The notes below the pieces were generated by a model. It ran no database searches. It had not been told where the DNA came from and worked only from the letters and a program-made list of their open reading frames with translations. A program made the translations under genes and the position numbers. From NCBI GenBank assembly GCA_947683625.1, contig CANTUR010000918.1, positions 372,001-436,000 on the forward strand: a DNA stretch of 64,000 nt, written 5' to 3'. How positions within the stretch are numbered: the stretch's first letter is position 1; every line of letters begins with the position of its first letter. The DNA comes from Mallotus nudiflorus. Lineage: Eukaryota > Streptophyta > Magnoliopsida > Malpighiales > Euphorbiaceae. Below, in pieces: positions 32,990-44,907 of the stretch.

Positions 32990-33990
32990 GTTGCATCTGT
33001 TGGTGGATCAAGGTCTAATGATGAAGATCAGTAGGTCAGGTGGACTGCTAGCTCAGTTTAAGGTGCGATCTGTACTAAGGGATAGGATTAAAGCAACTCA
33101 GAGCCAAGATCCTATTCTAGAAGAGTTTGCAGAGAATGTCAGAGCAGGGAAGTTCACTGATTTCACACTCGATGATGACGGTGTGTTGTGGATCAGTGGT
33201 AGATTATCTGTTCCCGATGTGGATAATTTGAGAGAAGATATTTTAAAGGAAGCACACTCTATAGCCTATAGCGTTCATCCAGGTGTTACTAAGATGTACC
33301 ACAGTATCAAAGACTTATACTGGTGGGACGGATTGAAGAAAGATGTCGTTGATTATGTTGCTAAGTGTCTGACGTGTCAGCAAGTGAAAGCTGACCATTA
33401 GAAGCCTTCTGGGAAGCTTCAGCCTCTTCCTATTCCCGAGTGGAAGTGGGAAAAAATAGCTATGGATTTTGTGGTCAGTTTACCTAGTTCGAAGGATGGA
33501 TACGATTCCATCTTGGTGATTGTTGACAGGTTGACGAAGTCTGCACATTTCTTACCTGTGAAAGCCACTTATTCTGTAGTTAGATTGGCAAAGTTATATG
33601 TGAAGCATATTGTGTGCCTTCATGGAGTACCTGTGTCCATTGTGTAAAATAGAGGTTCAGTGTTTACCTCTCATTTTTGGCAGAAGTTGCAGGAAGCGAT
33701 GGGCACTAGGTTGGACTTTAGTACTGCTTTTCATCCTCAGACAGATGGTCAGTCTGAGAGGATGATCTAGACATTGGAAGATATGTTGAGGATGTGTGTC
33801 CTGGATTTGGGAGGTAGTTGGGATGATCATTTGCCACTCATAAAGTTTACATATAATAACAGCTACCATAGCAGTATTGGTATGGCACCATAAGGCATTG
33901 TACGGAAGGAAGTGTAGATCCCCTTTGAGTTAGGACGAGATTGGTGAGAGAGCTTTGACTAGACCTGAGATGGTTCAGGATGCTGTATAG
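32990..33990 (+). pseudogene. Element D integrase core (decayed)
   Basis: The zinc finger is in an open frame up to 33401: KEAHSIAYSVHPGVTKMYH and KCLTCQQVKADH, all HHCC residues present. A TAG follows. The core shows IAMDFVVSLP (first Asp, about 33460) and GVPVSIV-stop-NRGSVFTS at about 33630-33668, where the second Asp is Asn beside a stop. FHPQTDGQSERMI-stop keeps the Glu (about 33730). A two-base loss at about 33890 shifts the frame within MAPYEALYG-like sequence. Confidence 0.9.
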
Positions 33991-33999
33991 AAAGTCACC

Positions 34000-34503
34000 G
34001 TGATTAAGCACAGATTAGAGACCGCAATTAGTAGACAGAAGAGTTATACGGATCCTAGGTGCAGAGATGTGGAGTTTCAGGTAAGAGATTTTGTTTTTCT
34101 GAAGGTATCTCCGATGAAGGGTGTGATGAGATTTGGTAGGAAAGGTAAGTTAGCACCGAGATATATCGGATCGTTCGAGATTTTGGAGAGAGTTGACACT
34201 GTTGCATATCGGTTGGATTTGCCTCCGAATATGCCACAGGTGCATCCAGTATTTCATATCTCGATGTTGAGGAAGTATATTTCAGACCCTTCACACGTGT
34301 TGCAGCCTGACAGTGTAGAAGTGAGTGAAGATTTAACATTTCTGGAAGAACCTGTGGCGATCGTTGATTATCAAGTTCGACAGTTGCGGTTGAAGCAAAT
34401 TCCGATGGTCAAGGTTCTGTGGCGTAGCAATAGAGTTGAGGAGCATACGTGGGAGACTGAAGCTGAGATGTGAGCTTCTTACCCGTATCTCTTCCCTTCC
34501 TGA
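34000..34503 (+). pseudogene. Element D integrase C-terminal region and chromodomain-like tail
   Basis: Open for 157 residues from 34000. FVFLKVSPMKGVMRFGRKGK, APRYIGSFEILERV and QVHPVFHISMLRKYI form the integrase C-terminal region. EEPVAIVDYQVRQLRLKQIP, then MVKVLWRSN and EEHTWETEAEM, make the chromodomain-like tail that guides chromovirus integration. A TGA at 34471 ends the frame ten codons before the probable original stop at 34501 (YLFPS-stop). It is the best-preserved example in the window and served to identify the others. Confidence 0.9.
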
Positions 34504-34548
34504 TCTTGTGATCATTTTCTTTCTGGAATTCGGGGATGAATTCTTGTA

Positions 34549-34559
34549 AGGGGGGAGAC
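34549..34559 (+). other. Element D polypurine tract
   Basis: AGGGGGGAGAC-like purine run directly before the 3' LTR start at 34560. Confidence 0.88.
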
Positions 34560-37500
34560 TGTAATATCCTATGTTTTAAATATTTTTAATACTGCATCGG
34601 GATATGCAGTGTTAATAATTTTGTATATAATTATGATATTTTTACTAGTTGATATATATTTAAAACTTATTTTAATTATTGTAAATTATTTTAAGTGCTT
34701 TACGTAAAATTTTCCCAAGAATTCTATTTTCGGGGAAATTGTCACGTAAATAATTTACTATTAATTATTTTAAATAGATTTACGGACTTGCATCAACTCA
34801 TATATATTTTTTAAGTACTAAATGACGTATATATGTGCATTTATTTATTTAATTAGGGTTTAATTAATTACCCTAATATTTTATTATTTATTAATTAGCT
34901 TTAATATTATTTAATTATTTTTAGTGTATAAATTATTTAAAATATTAAATTATATGTGTGTGGTGTATATTTAATGTGTGGGATTTTATATTATTTTAAT
35001 ATATAGCGTAAAAGTATATATATATACATATACATTTAATATTAAATAAAATTATAAAGTTTGATTTATTTACAACTTTGCCATTGAAGCTTCTCCCTCA
35101 CTCTCGATCACTTCCCTCACCGTTCCGGTCGCTGCCATCCCATTTTTTCACCGTCGGTGTGCCTCTCGGCGTGCCACCTCCTTCCCCAGCCTTCCTTGCC
35201 GCTTGCTGCAGCTGTTTCCAACGTCGGGAAGCCCATTTTTGGCCGGAAAGCCAAAAGTGGAAGCTAACGTTGATCGACGTGATTCCGGCCATCGTTTTTG
35301 ACACCACCAGTCTCTTTCTTCTCCTTGAGCTCCGGTGAGTGTGATTCCAAGCTTTGTTTCACTTAAAATGGTCTTGATTTGCTTAGGTTTTGATTTTTCA
35401 AATTCGGCCATTTTAGGGTTGTTGATTTTTTTGAACTTTGAATTTATTGATTCATGAAAAATTCCTTCACAAATGTTGTTCCCCTTAGCTTAATCTTAAT
35501 GTGTGAATTTTTTTGGAAGTTTTGGAATTTATTTTGATTTTGGGTATTTTTGAATATTTTAATATTATTTTCTAATTTTCGAAAATTAATTAAATAAATT
35601 ATGAAATTGTGTTTTATGATAAATATAGGTGTTAAAATGAATTATAGAAATTTATTTGGAATTTTTATGAATTTCTATGTATTTATTTTGAATTTATTTA
35701 TGTTTATGTAATTTTGGAAAATTAGGTTGATTGTGTTTTTAATTGAAATTAATTAGTTAATTGAGTTTAATTATTGATATTATTGATAAATATGTTGAGA
35801 AATTAATTTTGTGCAATTATATTATTTTTGGTGAATTTTTGGAGTAATTTTAGTATATTTATATATATAAGGGCATTTTGGTAATTTTACCCTAAATTGA
35901 CTAAAAATGTAATTAAATTGGTTTTAATAGTTATTTAAGGTATAAAAATGATTTCTACAAATTATTTAGTATTTTTAACTAATTAAAACTATTTTTCGTA
36001 AATTATTTTCAATTATATATATAATATACGATTTTTCTAATAAAATGAGTTTTTATCAGTTTTTACTGTGTTTTAAGGTTAATTATGTAATTTCTACTTA
36101 TAAAATGCATTTTTATGATATAAGGGTATTTTTAGTATTTCTGTATTGTTCTGTGGATTGTGAACCCCGGTCGGTAGACTGTAGTTTGGAGTCCGACCGA
36201 GGGGTTGTGGATGTGTTTTTGTGTTTGTTTTTTGAAGTGTGTTTCTTTATAGGGCTGGTTCTACTCTTTGAGTAGAGAGATGTCTGTTTTACAGGGGAGG
36301 TTCTGTCGAATTTTTTATAGAATTCTCGTAAAATATGATGTCCGGTCAAACCCTAATTCTAATTCTGTGTCTAATATTCTAGATCGAGTTTCTAAGATTT
36401 TCTGTTAGGATTATTCTGATGTCTGTTATTTATTGTTTGTTTAGTTACGCCGAGACCGAGGCCTAGTGGACCAGGCCCGTCGGACCTATCTCGAGGAGCG
36501 CACTAAGTGTGAGTTACTATTTTATATATATATGTTTAGGGTGCATGATTTTAGAAATATATGTTTTATTTTGATTAAATATGCATAAATGGTTTAATTA
36601 TTACTTAAGTTTATTTTTAATTTATTTTTGGTTTCTTTTTTGTATATTTTGAACTATATGCATGTTTTATTAATAAATTATGTTTAAAATGTTTTTAAGT
36701 ATATTTCTAGTTTATTTTGTAATTTAATTGGATTTATTTGACGAATATATACTCAAAATATACTTGGTTTACTTTTGGTATATTTCTAGTATATATATGG
36801 TTTATGTTGCTATTATTTCAAATTCATGCATCATTTATTTTTTTATGAATGTATGATTTATATTTTAAATGAAGGATATCAATAGAACGTGCTACCTAGT
36901 GGGCAGCACTAGGACCGAGTACGTACCGGTACACTTAAAGCATTTAGGCTATATTACTAACCATTTGTGGATATTGATTGGATATGATTATTTGATGTGT
37001 GAGACATGGTTTGGAGGTGTGATTGCTGGAGCTCAGTTGACCTAGTTTCTCGGGGCCAATCACACTGATAGTCAGACTGCTGGAGCTCGGTTGACTTAGT
37101 GTCTTAGGGCCAGTCTACTATCTAAATGGACCAAGTGAATATATTTGGATACAAGTGAGCCTGTATGGCTAGAGTGTTGTCTAACACTGATTTAAGGTTA
37201 CGAATTTTCTAGGGTTCTATTTGATCCTTCATAACCAGTGGTTTTCAGACAAAAATATTTAAAATGATTTTATTTCATCTGTGTGTATTTGCCTGTATAT
37301 ATACATATTAGATATATATTGTTGATTGTATGCATTGTCATTTAGTATGCATGTATATATATTATAGTAATTCACTCAGTGAGGTCTGACTCCCCTTTGT
37401 TGACCATTTTTCAGGAGAGTCATCATCTTCAGACCTTAGTAGCAAGCCTGTACGCCGGATTTCTTTTGCCCCTGCTTCTTTATGTAAACTGTTTATCTGA

Positions 37501-37843
37501 GTCTTGAGTTTTATTTTTATAATCTAGACACTGTAGTAGTTGTAAATAAAATTATGGGTTTTGTGTATTATATTTGTATGAATTATGTATTTTAAGAATT
37601 TGAACTGGATTTGTATTAAAAGATTTATATATATGAGATATGGATTTGATTTAAATTCCCTGGTGGTGGATTATTATTATTTTTATATTTATGATTTTAT
37701 TTCGCTGCACAGTTTTTTATTTAATTGTGTTATTATTATGACTATTGCATGTTTATTTTATTTTTAGGCTTGCTACGGGTTCCGGATTCGAAAGAATTCC
37801 CGTTCCCTAGCGCCAGTCATGGCCCCTGTTTTGGGTCGGGACA
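34560..37843 (+). repeat. Element D 3' LTR (3284 bp)
   Basis: Starts TGTAATATCCTATG and ends GGGTCGGGACA, next to AATCT. It matches the 5' LTR with scattered substitutions and lacks the long TA repeat. It contains the same donor-like site (35334/35335), exon-like island (36445-36508), hairpin (36895-36913) and CACTCAGTGAGG block (about 37373). Confidence 0.95.
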
Positions 37844-37848
37844 AATCT
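37844..37848. repeat. Right target-site duplication of element D (AATCT)
   Basis: Exact match to 26141-26145. Element C protein sequence resumes right after it. Confidence 0.93.
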
Positions 37849-38100
37849 ACCTAGTGTTCCATGTGTCTATGTTGAGGAAGTATATTCCTGATCCTTCTTA
37901 CGTACTTCAGCCTCAAGCAATGGAGCTCAGTGAAGATCTATCTTATGAGGAGTATCCAGTGGCGATTATGGAACACCAGCTTCGCTCACGAGAGATTCCA
38001 ATGGTGAAAGTACTTTGGAGTAACCACATAGCATAAGACTGTACGTGGGAGACAGAATCTAAAATGCAAGCCGTCTATCCCTATTTTTTCATTTATAGAC
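37849..38100 (+). pseudogene. Element C pol C-terminal region and chromodomain-like tail, distal piece
   Basis: Continues the C frame broken at 26145: YLVFHVSMLRKYIPDPSYVL, MELSEDLSYEEYPVAIMEHQ, SREIPMVKVLWSNHIA, a TAA at 38034-38036, then DCTWETESKMQAVYPYF. It has the same layout as the D tail. The polypurine tract and 3' LTR follow directly. Confidence 0.87.
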
Positions 38101-38144
38101 TTTGTAATTTCTTATTTTCTTTGAATTCGAGCATGAATTTCTGT

Positions 38145-38157
38145 AAGGGGGGAAGAC
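38145..38157 (+). other. Element C polypurine tract
   Basis: AAGGGGGGAAGAC directly before the 3' LTR start. Confidence 0.88.
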
Positions 38158-38358
38158 TATAATAACTTGAATATTTTTTTAAACTATATTTTTTATGTAA
38201 ATATTGAGAATCATTAATATTATTATTTTTACATCATTTTTATTTTATGCATATAAGTTATTATTTAATTGTCCAAATATTTATTTATAGCATTATTTTA
38301 CTAGAGTTAGTATTATTATTGTTGTTGTTGTATATATATATATATGTGTGTTAAGTGC

Positions 38359-38390
<32 letters not shown>

Positions 38391-41242
38391 TTATTTATTT
38401 ATTTATTTTTATGAATAATATAGTTTAAAATACCAAAATCTATCAACTTTTCTTTCTTCCCCATTTCTTATTCTTCCCGTTTCTTTTTTTTTTTTCTTTT
38501 TTCTTTCTTCTTTCCTTTGATTTTTTGCTCGTTCTTCATGCCACTTTCTTTTCTTTCCCTTGTTGTCCCGTTCTTCTTGCCCTCTTCCTGCTGTCTTTCT
38601 TCTTTTTTTTTTAGCAAATCTTCAGCTTCTTCTTCTCTTCCTTACTGTCTTTGCACAACAACCTTCTCTTCCTTCTTCCTCGCGCCAAATAGCAACAGCG
38701 AAAGCAGCAGCAGGTCCAGCACTGTGAAGCAGTAGCAGCGTGGAGACCAACAGCAACCCTAGTTCCTTCAGCAGCCCTTCCTTGCATCTGATTTTCAGTT
38801 GTAGGTGAGTTTTAGCTTAGTTAGTTTGAAGTTGTTGTAGTTGATTTCTCGTTGATCTTAGTGGTTAGGTAGTTGATTTTAGTTAGTTGTTAGGTTGATT
38901 TTAGTTGTTTTAGGTTGTTTGTTGGTTGATTTAGTTGATTTTGTGTTGATTTAATATTTTTGTTGATTTTTATTATATTTGTTAATTACCCAAAATTTTT
39001 TTAATTATGTGGTTAATTTTTGGGTTGATCTATACATATATTAGTGGATCTAAATTATTTGGGGCTAATTTTGGTTGAGTATATAAAAAATTGATTAAGA
39101 TTAATTAAATTGATTTTATGGAATTTTTGTATATTTATTTTGGTATTTTAAGTTTTATGTATATTTTGTTAATGTTATTAATTAATTATTTTTGGGTGAA
39201 TATTTGAGTAAATTAGTGTTATTGTATCATGTTAGTAATTTTAGTAGTGATAACATAATTTTTTATAATTTATTTAATTTTTTTTAGAAATTATTATTAT
39301 TATGTGATTTTTCAAATAATAGGTAAGTGGTATGTTTTTGTTGATATTATAATTAAATACTATGTTTTAGTTAATTTTGAGATTAAATGTGGTATTAAAA
39401 TAATTTTTATAAATAATTTATTATTTTTAGTTAATTAATACTAACTATTTTTGAAACTTTATTCAAAATTTAATTATTTATTGTTTTGTGGTTTAAATGA
39501 GTTTTTAATTAATATTATAGTATATTTAAACTATTTGGGCAATTATAGTTTGAATTTGACTATCTTATGTTGAATATTTGGAAAGTTGGGTTTTTATTAA
39601 TATTAATATTATTTGAAATTTTATTAAATTATGGTGGAAAATAACTTTATTTAGTGTTTTAAAAATTGAATAAATTATATTCTGATTTATTATTAATTTT
39701 TATAGTTTTTGGTGATTTTATTATATTAATATTTAAGGTTTGCTTATTTGTATTTTTATGAACCTCGGTTGAGAATTGTGTAGTTTGGGATCCCAACCCG
39801 AGGTGGTATGCCACTGTGAAATTTTGAAATCTGTTTACTTACAGGGTTGACTCTACTTCGGTAAAGGGATTTCCATTTTACAGAGAAAACTCTGTCAAAT
39901 TTTTGGTAGATTACTTGTAAAACATGACACTGGGTCAATGCTAAAAATTGTTATTCCGAGTTCGAGTCGAGTCTTCCTTAGAAACTCCAGAAGTTATGTT
40001 TCTATTTTCTAATTGTTGTTTTCCTTTTTTGTCTTTTAGCTGCTCCTCCAGTCGCGTCTACCAGTCAAGGTTGGACACAACATGCTAGAGGAGCGCCTTT
40101 ATCCTATAAGTTAATATTTGATTTGAGTGTCGGGTCTTTTAATTTAAATCATATTAAATTCCTATGAATTAAATTTTATGAGATTCTATACGACATTCTT
40201 CATATGATATTGCATGATCTAACTTATAGTTGATTTATTTTATTGCTATTTATTGTAATTTTACTCATTTTATTTATTTTCAATTAATTTAAATAAACTA
40301 CGGTAGAATGGGCTACCTGATGGGTTTCATCAGGATCGTATGCGCACCAGTAAAATATGTGATTATTAACTATATTACTAGGGCCGAAAGTCTGGTGATG
40401 CATTGTTCTCGGACATCGCTAGTATAATTTGGATTATTATTTATTAAATTACTAGAGCCGATGGTCTTATGATGCTTTGCTCTCGGACACATCCAGTGAT
40501 ATTGGATTAAGTGATGTGATTGCGGCTGTATATCCTGGTGATGTTTTGCTCTCGAATCCGACAATCTTGGATATAAGTGGATCGTATGACTGTTATAAAA
40601 TTTATAAATCGGGTTCTACCAAATTTTTATACTGAAATGTTTTAAAAAGGTATTTAAATATTTATTTCTTCCCTTTGAAAAAATAGATTTATTATATGTG
40701 TATCAAATGATTTGAATAAAATTATAATTATATTATATTTCCATAAAAAATTATTTTTAATGAGATTTTCAAACCGCATTCATTTCTTTATTAACATACT
40801 CAGTGAGGTCTGACTCCCCTTAATTTATTTTTTTCAGGAATTTGAGATTTTTCTATTAGGCCTACTTCTTTTCATCATGTAGTTTCGTCATTGGCTATTC
40901 TACGTAGGTCTACTTAGTTGTGTTGTATTTATACTCTTGTACCACAATAGAGAACTGTATAACTACATATTTTATTTGGGATTTCATGTATTTATAATTT
41001 ATGTACTGAGATATTATTTGTATTACTAATGTTTATTTAATTTATGCACTATGATATTATGGTTTAAATTATATTGAGAAAAATTAGTTTGATAATATGC
41101 ATTGTGAATTAATTATTTATTGTAAGATTTCAAAGTTTAAACATTCCGTATTTTTCTTTTAAGACTTACTATGGGTTTCGGTAGCTTTATGCTTTCCTAT
41201 TCCTTAGTATCGATCACGTGCCCTCGGATTCGGGTCATGACA
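38158..41242 (+). repeat. Element C 3' LTR (3085 bp)
   Basis: Starts TATAATAACTTGAATA (the usual TG has become TA) and ends GGGTCATGACA. It matches the 5' copy but keeps the first about 73 bp and carries a mixed TTG/TA/GT/TTTA repeat at 38310-38407. The donor-like site GTAG/GTGAGT is at 38801-38809, the hairpin at 40316-40334, and the CTCAGTGAGGTCTGACTC block at about 40799. Confidence 0.93.
38310..38407 (+). repeat. Compound microsatellite in element C 3' LTR
   Basis: TTG units, then TA, then GT, then TA, then TTTA units. The 5' LTR has only a short TTG/TA run here (18447-18473). Confidence 0.9.
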
Positions 41243-41469
41243 TTAATCTTATTGATATTATTTAAAAGTAATGAGGTAAATAATATTATTAGAATTATTA
41301 TTATTATTGCATGTGTGTATATATATATATACAATATCCAAATAATAATAAAATGATATATTTTTACCCCACATTATGTTGTTTTTTATTTGTGGATAAC
41401 ATATATAATTTTTATTTATTTGTGGATAATAATTATAATTATAATTAATAATATAGATTTATCTATTAC

Positions 41470-41691
41470 ATAAATTTTTAAATTTTCGTTTTGGATCATA
41501 TCATACTGATTCATTCCAATATAATCAAATGTTTTGTACTGAGCTGCATAAAAAAATGGGATAGTACTAGTATGAAAATTTTTCAATTAGGTATTGGTAC
41601 TACTATAATTTTTATTTTTAAAATTCTTAAAATATAGTACAGTTCTAGAAATTTTAAATTTCTAAATTTTTCGGGCTTTTGCTCACCTCTA
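41470..41691 (-). mobile_element. Possible hAT-like terminal fragment
   Basis: The minus strand from 41691 begins TAGAGGTGAGCAAAAGCCCG, the kind of end seen in many plant non-autonomous hAT elements, followed by AT-rich sequence with scattered GGTAC/TACTAGTA motifs. No transposase, opposite end or 8-bp duplication could be found, and the inner boundary is a guess. Confidence 0.35.
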
Positions 41692-41828
41692 ATCGGGTAC
41701 CATGCATAATGCATCACCATATTGATGCTTATCCTATAAGACTTGTAAAAGTCTTCGACAACACTTTCCTCCTAACAAATAAAGACATCTGAAGCATATC
41801 GTTGAAAGGAAAGCCATGGGAAATTTAT
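41692..41828. other. Short spacer, no recognisable feature
   Basis: Mixed-composition sequence between the hAT-like end and LTR remnant E. Only a small inverted repeat GACTTGTAAAAGTC (about 41742-41755) stands out. Confidence 0.5.
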
Positions 41829-42616
41829 TGTAAACACCTGAATTTCGATGTTTTGTTGAAATTAATTGAGAATTTAAATATGAATTTTATTTTAATTTAT
41901 TTTATTAATATTTAGTAGGGATTATTAAATATGATTAATTTTATTAAATTGGTATTAATAAAAATTGTAATTTAATTTTAAGAGTATATTTTATACATGT
42001 ATATAATATATATGTATGTGTGTTTAATTATTGGTGTGGATTTTTTAATATAATATTCCTAATCGGTGTACTTTCGCATTTTTATAAGAAATAATAATAC
42101 TAATAAAATATTTTTTCTTTTCTTGTTCTTTCTTTTTCTTCCTTTTCTTCTACTTCTTCTTTCTCTCCTCCTCCATGCTACTGTTAGATTGCGCCACCGC
42201 TGCCTTGCCGTCACCACCACCATGTCACACCACCATTTTTGACATCGCCACCACCTGCAAGTCTTACCTTCCACTTCTAGCGACCTCAACTCCTCCCTCC
42301 GCTTGATTTCTTCTCCTCACCGAAATCTTTCCTTGAACACCGATAAGGATTCCGGTCATTTAAGGTTTATGTCTATAATTGATATCGTGCGTTTATTATT
42401 TGTATTATTTGTATTATTCGTATTCTAAATTAAAATGTTGTTGTATTTGAAAAATATTATTATATGTATTTAATATTGTGCGTTTATTATTGGTTTATTG
42501 TTAATTGTATTGTGTCTATTTCGCAAAAATGTTTAAGGCTTACTATAGGTTTCGGGTACTTTACGTATTCTCATTCTCTAGTGCCGGTCATGTACGTTTC
42601 AGTTCAGGTCGTGATA
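41829..42616 (+). mobile_element. Element E: shrunken solo-like LTR remnant (788 bp)
   Basis: Starts TGTAAACACCTGAATTTCG and ends TTCAGGTCGTGATA, a decayed TGACA end. The final 80 bp (GGCTTACTATAGGTTTCGGG onward) match the conserved terminal block of all the other LTRs. A pyrimidine-rich tract at 42105-42180 and a CCGGTCATT site near 42352 match the donor region of D and F. The middle about 2 kb seen in relatives is missing. Flanks TTTAT and TTTCT agree at four of five bases. Confidence 0.65.
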
Positions 42617-44037
42617 TTTCTATTATTTTTATTTAATAATTAAATTTATAATATGTAATTTATTAACTAAATATAAAATTTTAAATATATATTAAATATT
42701 TAACAATGCATATAATATTTTAAATATATAAAAAAATTTAAATATATTATAGTTAATAGTTAGATTTGCAGATATATACATATTATATTTGTATTAAGTA
42801 TGCGTAAAATACTTGGTACATGTATTATAAATTGGTTATCGAATGTAATATTTTTAAAATAAATGTATTTTTTAATTTTAGTAATTAGTTAAAATTTTGA
42901 AATTCCGATAACTCATTTTAATTAGAAAATATTATAAATTAAAGATTTAAATAAAATCTGGGTATCATATATTTATTTCTTAGAAAATTAGTTGGGATCA
43001 GCAGGAAACTTTTAGCTTTTCGGAGGGTTTTCTTCACTTCTATTATTGATATAGTGGGGTTGACTCAGTAGTCGTGGTTGACCTATTGTTTGTATGTGAA
43101 TGATGGGGACGTAATGAAAATATCTTATGGAATCTTTGAAGGAATAATTTTCTTATCAAAACGACACTCGCATCACTATCATTTACACATATGATAGGCC
43201 ACTGACAACGGTCCAATTGGTCCTAAAAAGATTTTTCTGTTATTTTCTTCTAATTTATTTTTTACACTTTAGGGAAAGAATGTTCATATCAACAATTATG
43301 TACGTAATCTCAGCATTCTTTAACAAAAAATCTCGGGAGAAAAAGTTACTGCTTCCCGTTGGTAATATAAAAATTAACAATTATGTACGTAATCTATGCA
43401 TTCTAGTTACCCGTAAGAAAATTTTATTTAAAAAATAAGAGTTTGTTATGTTGTTGGTACTATAATTTTGAATTATATTTTATTTTGATATTAAAATTTT
43501 AATTTTTTCTTTTTAATTCTAAAAATTATATTTTTATTTCAAGTTGAAGTATTTTGAACATATCTTATCTAATTTAACATACTTAACAACTGAAATAAAT
43601 ATATTTTTAGTATATTTATCTTATAAGTATTTCATTAAATAATTTAATTATCTTATTGGTTCATAAAACAAAAATTTTTTATGGACCTTATAAAATAAAA
43701 TTAAAGCAAAATTTATTTTATGGTGCCCTTAAGGTGATTATACCACTTAATGAAATGTTTACATAGTGAATATACTAAAAATATATTTATTCCAGTTATC
43801 ATATATTATTGTATATATTTAATTTAGAAAATAATTGAACAAAACTTAAAACAGAACATAATTATAAAAATGAAACCTTATAATATCAAACTTGGCAAAA
43901 TTATCATCCAGCTCTAAAACTTATAGAAAGCTAATTAATACTCATGTCTCTCATCGCCCTTTGGGGTTCATGATCTGGGAAAATACAACACCGGACATTA
44001 CTTTCTGATTAGAACTATTGAACTTTGATCACCATTA
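42617..44037. other. AT-rich spacer without recognisable genes
   Basis: About 1.4 kb, very AT-rich. It holds a pair of near-identical 29-bp direct repeats with AACAATTATGTACGTAATCT (43291 and 43376, 85 bp apart). It also holds an inverted pair of ATAAAATAAA / TTTATTTTAT around 43692-43722. An open stretch of 73 codons at 43217-43438 has no recognisable protein. Confidence 0.55.
43291..43404 (+). repeat. Direct repeat pair, 85-bp spacing
   Basis: AACAATTATGTACGTAATCT plus GCATTCT occurs at 43291 and again at 43376, with one or two differences at the junction. Between them lies CGGGA...TCCCG (about 43334-43359). Confidence 0.8.
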
Positions 44038-44373
44038 GGGCTGTAAAATGAACAAAGCCGCTCGCGAGCTACTCAAAGCTAGGCTAGATAAAAGCTCATT
44101 CGAGCTCGTTCATTAAGTTAAACGAGCTGAGCTCAAACAAAATTTTGAGGCTCTTAAGATAAACGAGCCGAGCCAAGTATCTTAGTGCTTGGCTCGTTTA
44201 TGCTCGTGAACAGTCTCGTTAAGAAGTTCGCAAACGAGTTCGTGAATGGGTTCATGAACAAGGCTCACAAACGGACTAGTGAACAAGGCTCGTGAACAAG
44301 GTTTGCAAAAGGACTCATTAACGCGTTTGTGAACAGGCTCGTGTATATATATATATATATATATAGGCATAAT
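44038..44373 (+). mobile_element. hAT-like non-autonomous element, 5' part
   Basis: Begins TAGGGCTGTAAAATGAAC, a typical plant hAT-type end, followed by the characteristic GAGC-rich sequence. AAACGAGCCGAGCCAAG at 44161-44177 and CTTGGCTCGTTT at 44188-44199 form an imperfect foldback. The 3' part (44205-44345) is a run of diverged units such as GTGAACAAGGCTCGTGAACA. A short TA repeat follows (44343-44365), and solo LTR F interrupts it. No opposite end was found beyond F. Confidence 0.5.
44369..44373. repeat. Left target-site duplication of solo LTR F (ATAAT)
   Basis: ATAAT, exactly repeated at 47482-47486. Confidence 0.9.
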
Positions 44374-44809
44374 TGTAATATCCCGTTTTTTTTAAAAAAT
44401 ATTTTTACACTGTACCGGGATATACAGTGTCAATAATTTTTATGCATTATACGATATTTTTATGAGTTAATATGTATTTTAAACCTATTTTGATTACTGT
44501 CTATTATTTTCAGTATTTTACGTAAAATTTTCCCGGGACTTTCATTTTCGGGGAAATTTCCACGTAAACAATGTATTATTAATTATTTTAAATGTATTTA
44601 CGGGTTTGCATGAATTCATACATATTTTTAAATTATTAAATAAAGCTTGTGTGTGTATATTTATTTAATTAGGGTTTATTATTACCCTAATATTTTATTA
44701 TTTATTTATTATTATTTGATTATTTTATTTATTATTAAATTATTAAAATTTATTATTTTATTATTAATTATTTATTAATATTTAATTATTTTAATTTATT
44801 TTATTTATT

Positions 44810-44907
44810 TTTCTTTTTTTTCTTTTCCTTTTTCTTTCTTTTTCTTTTTCTTTCTCTTTCCTTTTTCTTTCTTTTTCTTTTTCTTCTTCTTCTTCTTCTT
44901 CTTCTCC
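44810..44907 (+). repeat. Pyrimidine tract with CTT repeats in LTR F
   Basis: Almost pure T/C for about 95 bp, ending in (TTC)8-like units, followed at once by a GC-rich stretch and the donor-like site. C, E, G and H have similar tracts at the same place, consistent with a plant core-promoter or leader feature. Confidence 0.85.

Noticed and set aside
43217..43438. 73-codon frame in spacer DNA
   Set aside because: No recognisable domain, low-complexity AT-rich composition, and it includes the direct repeat pair.
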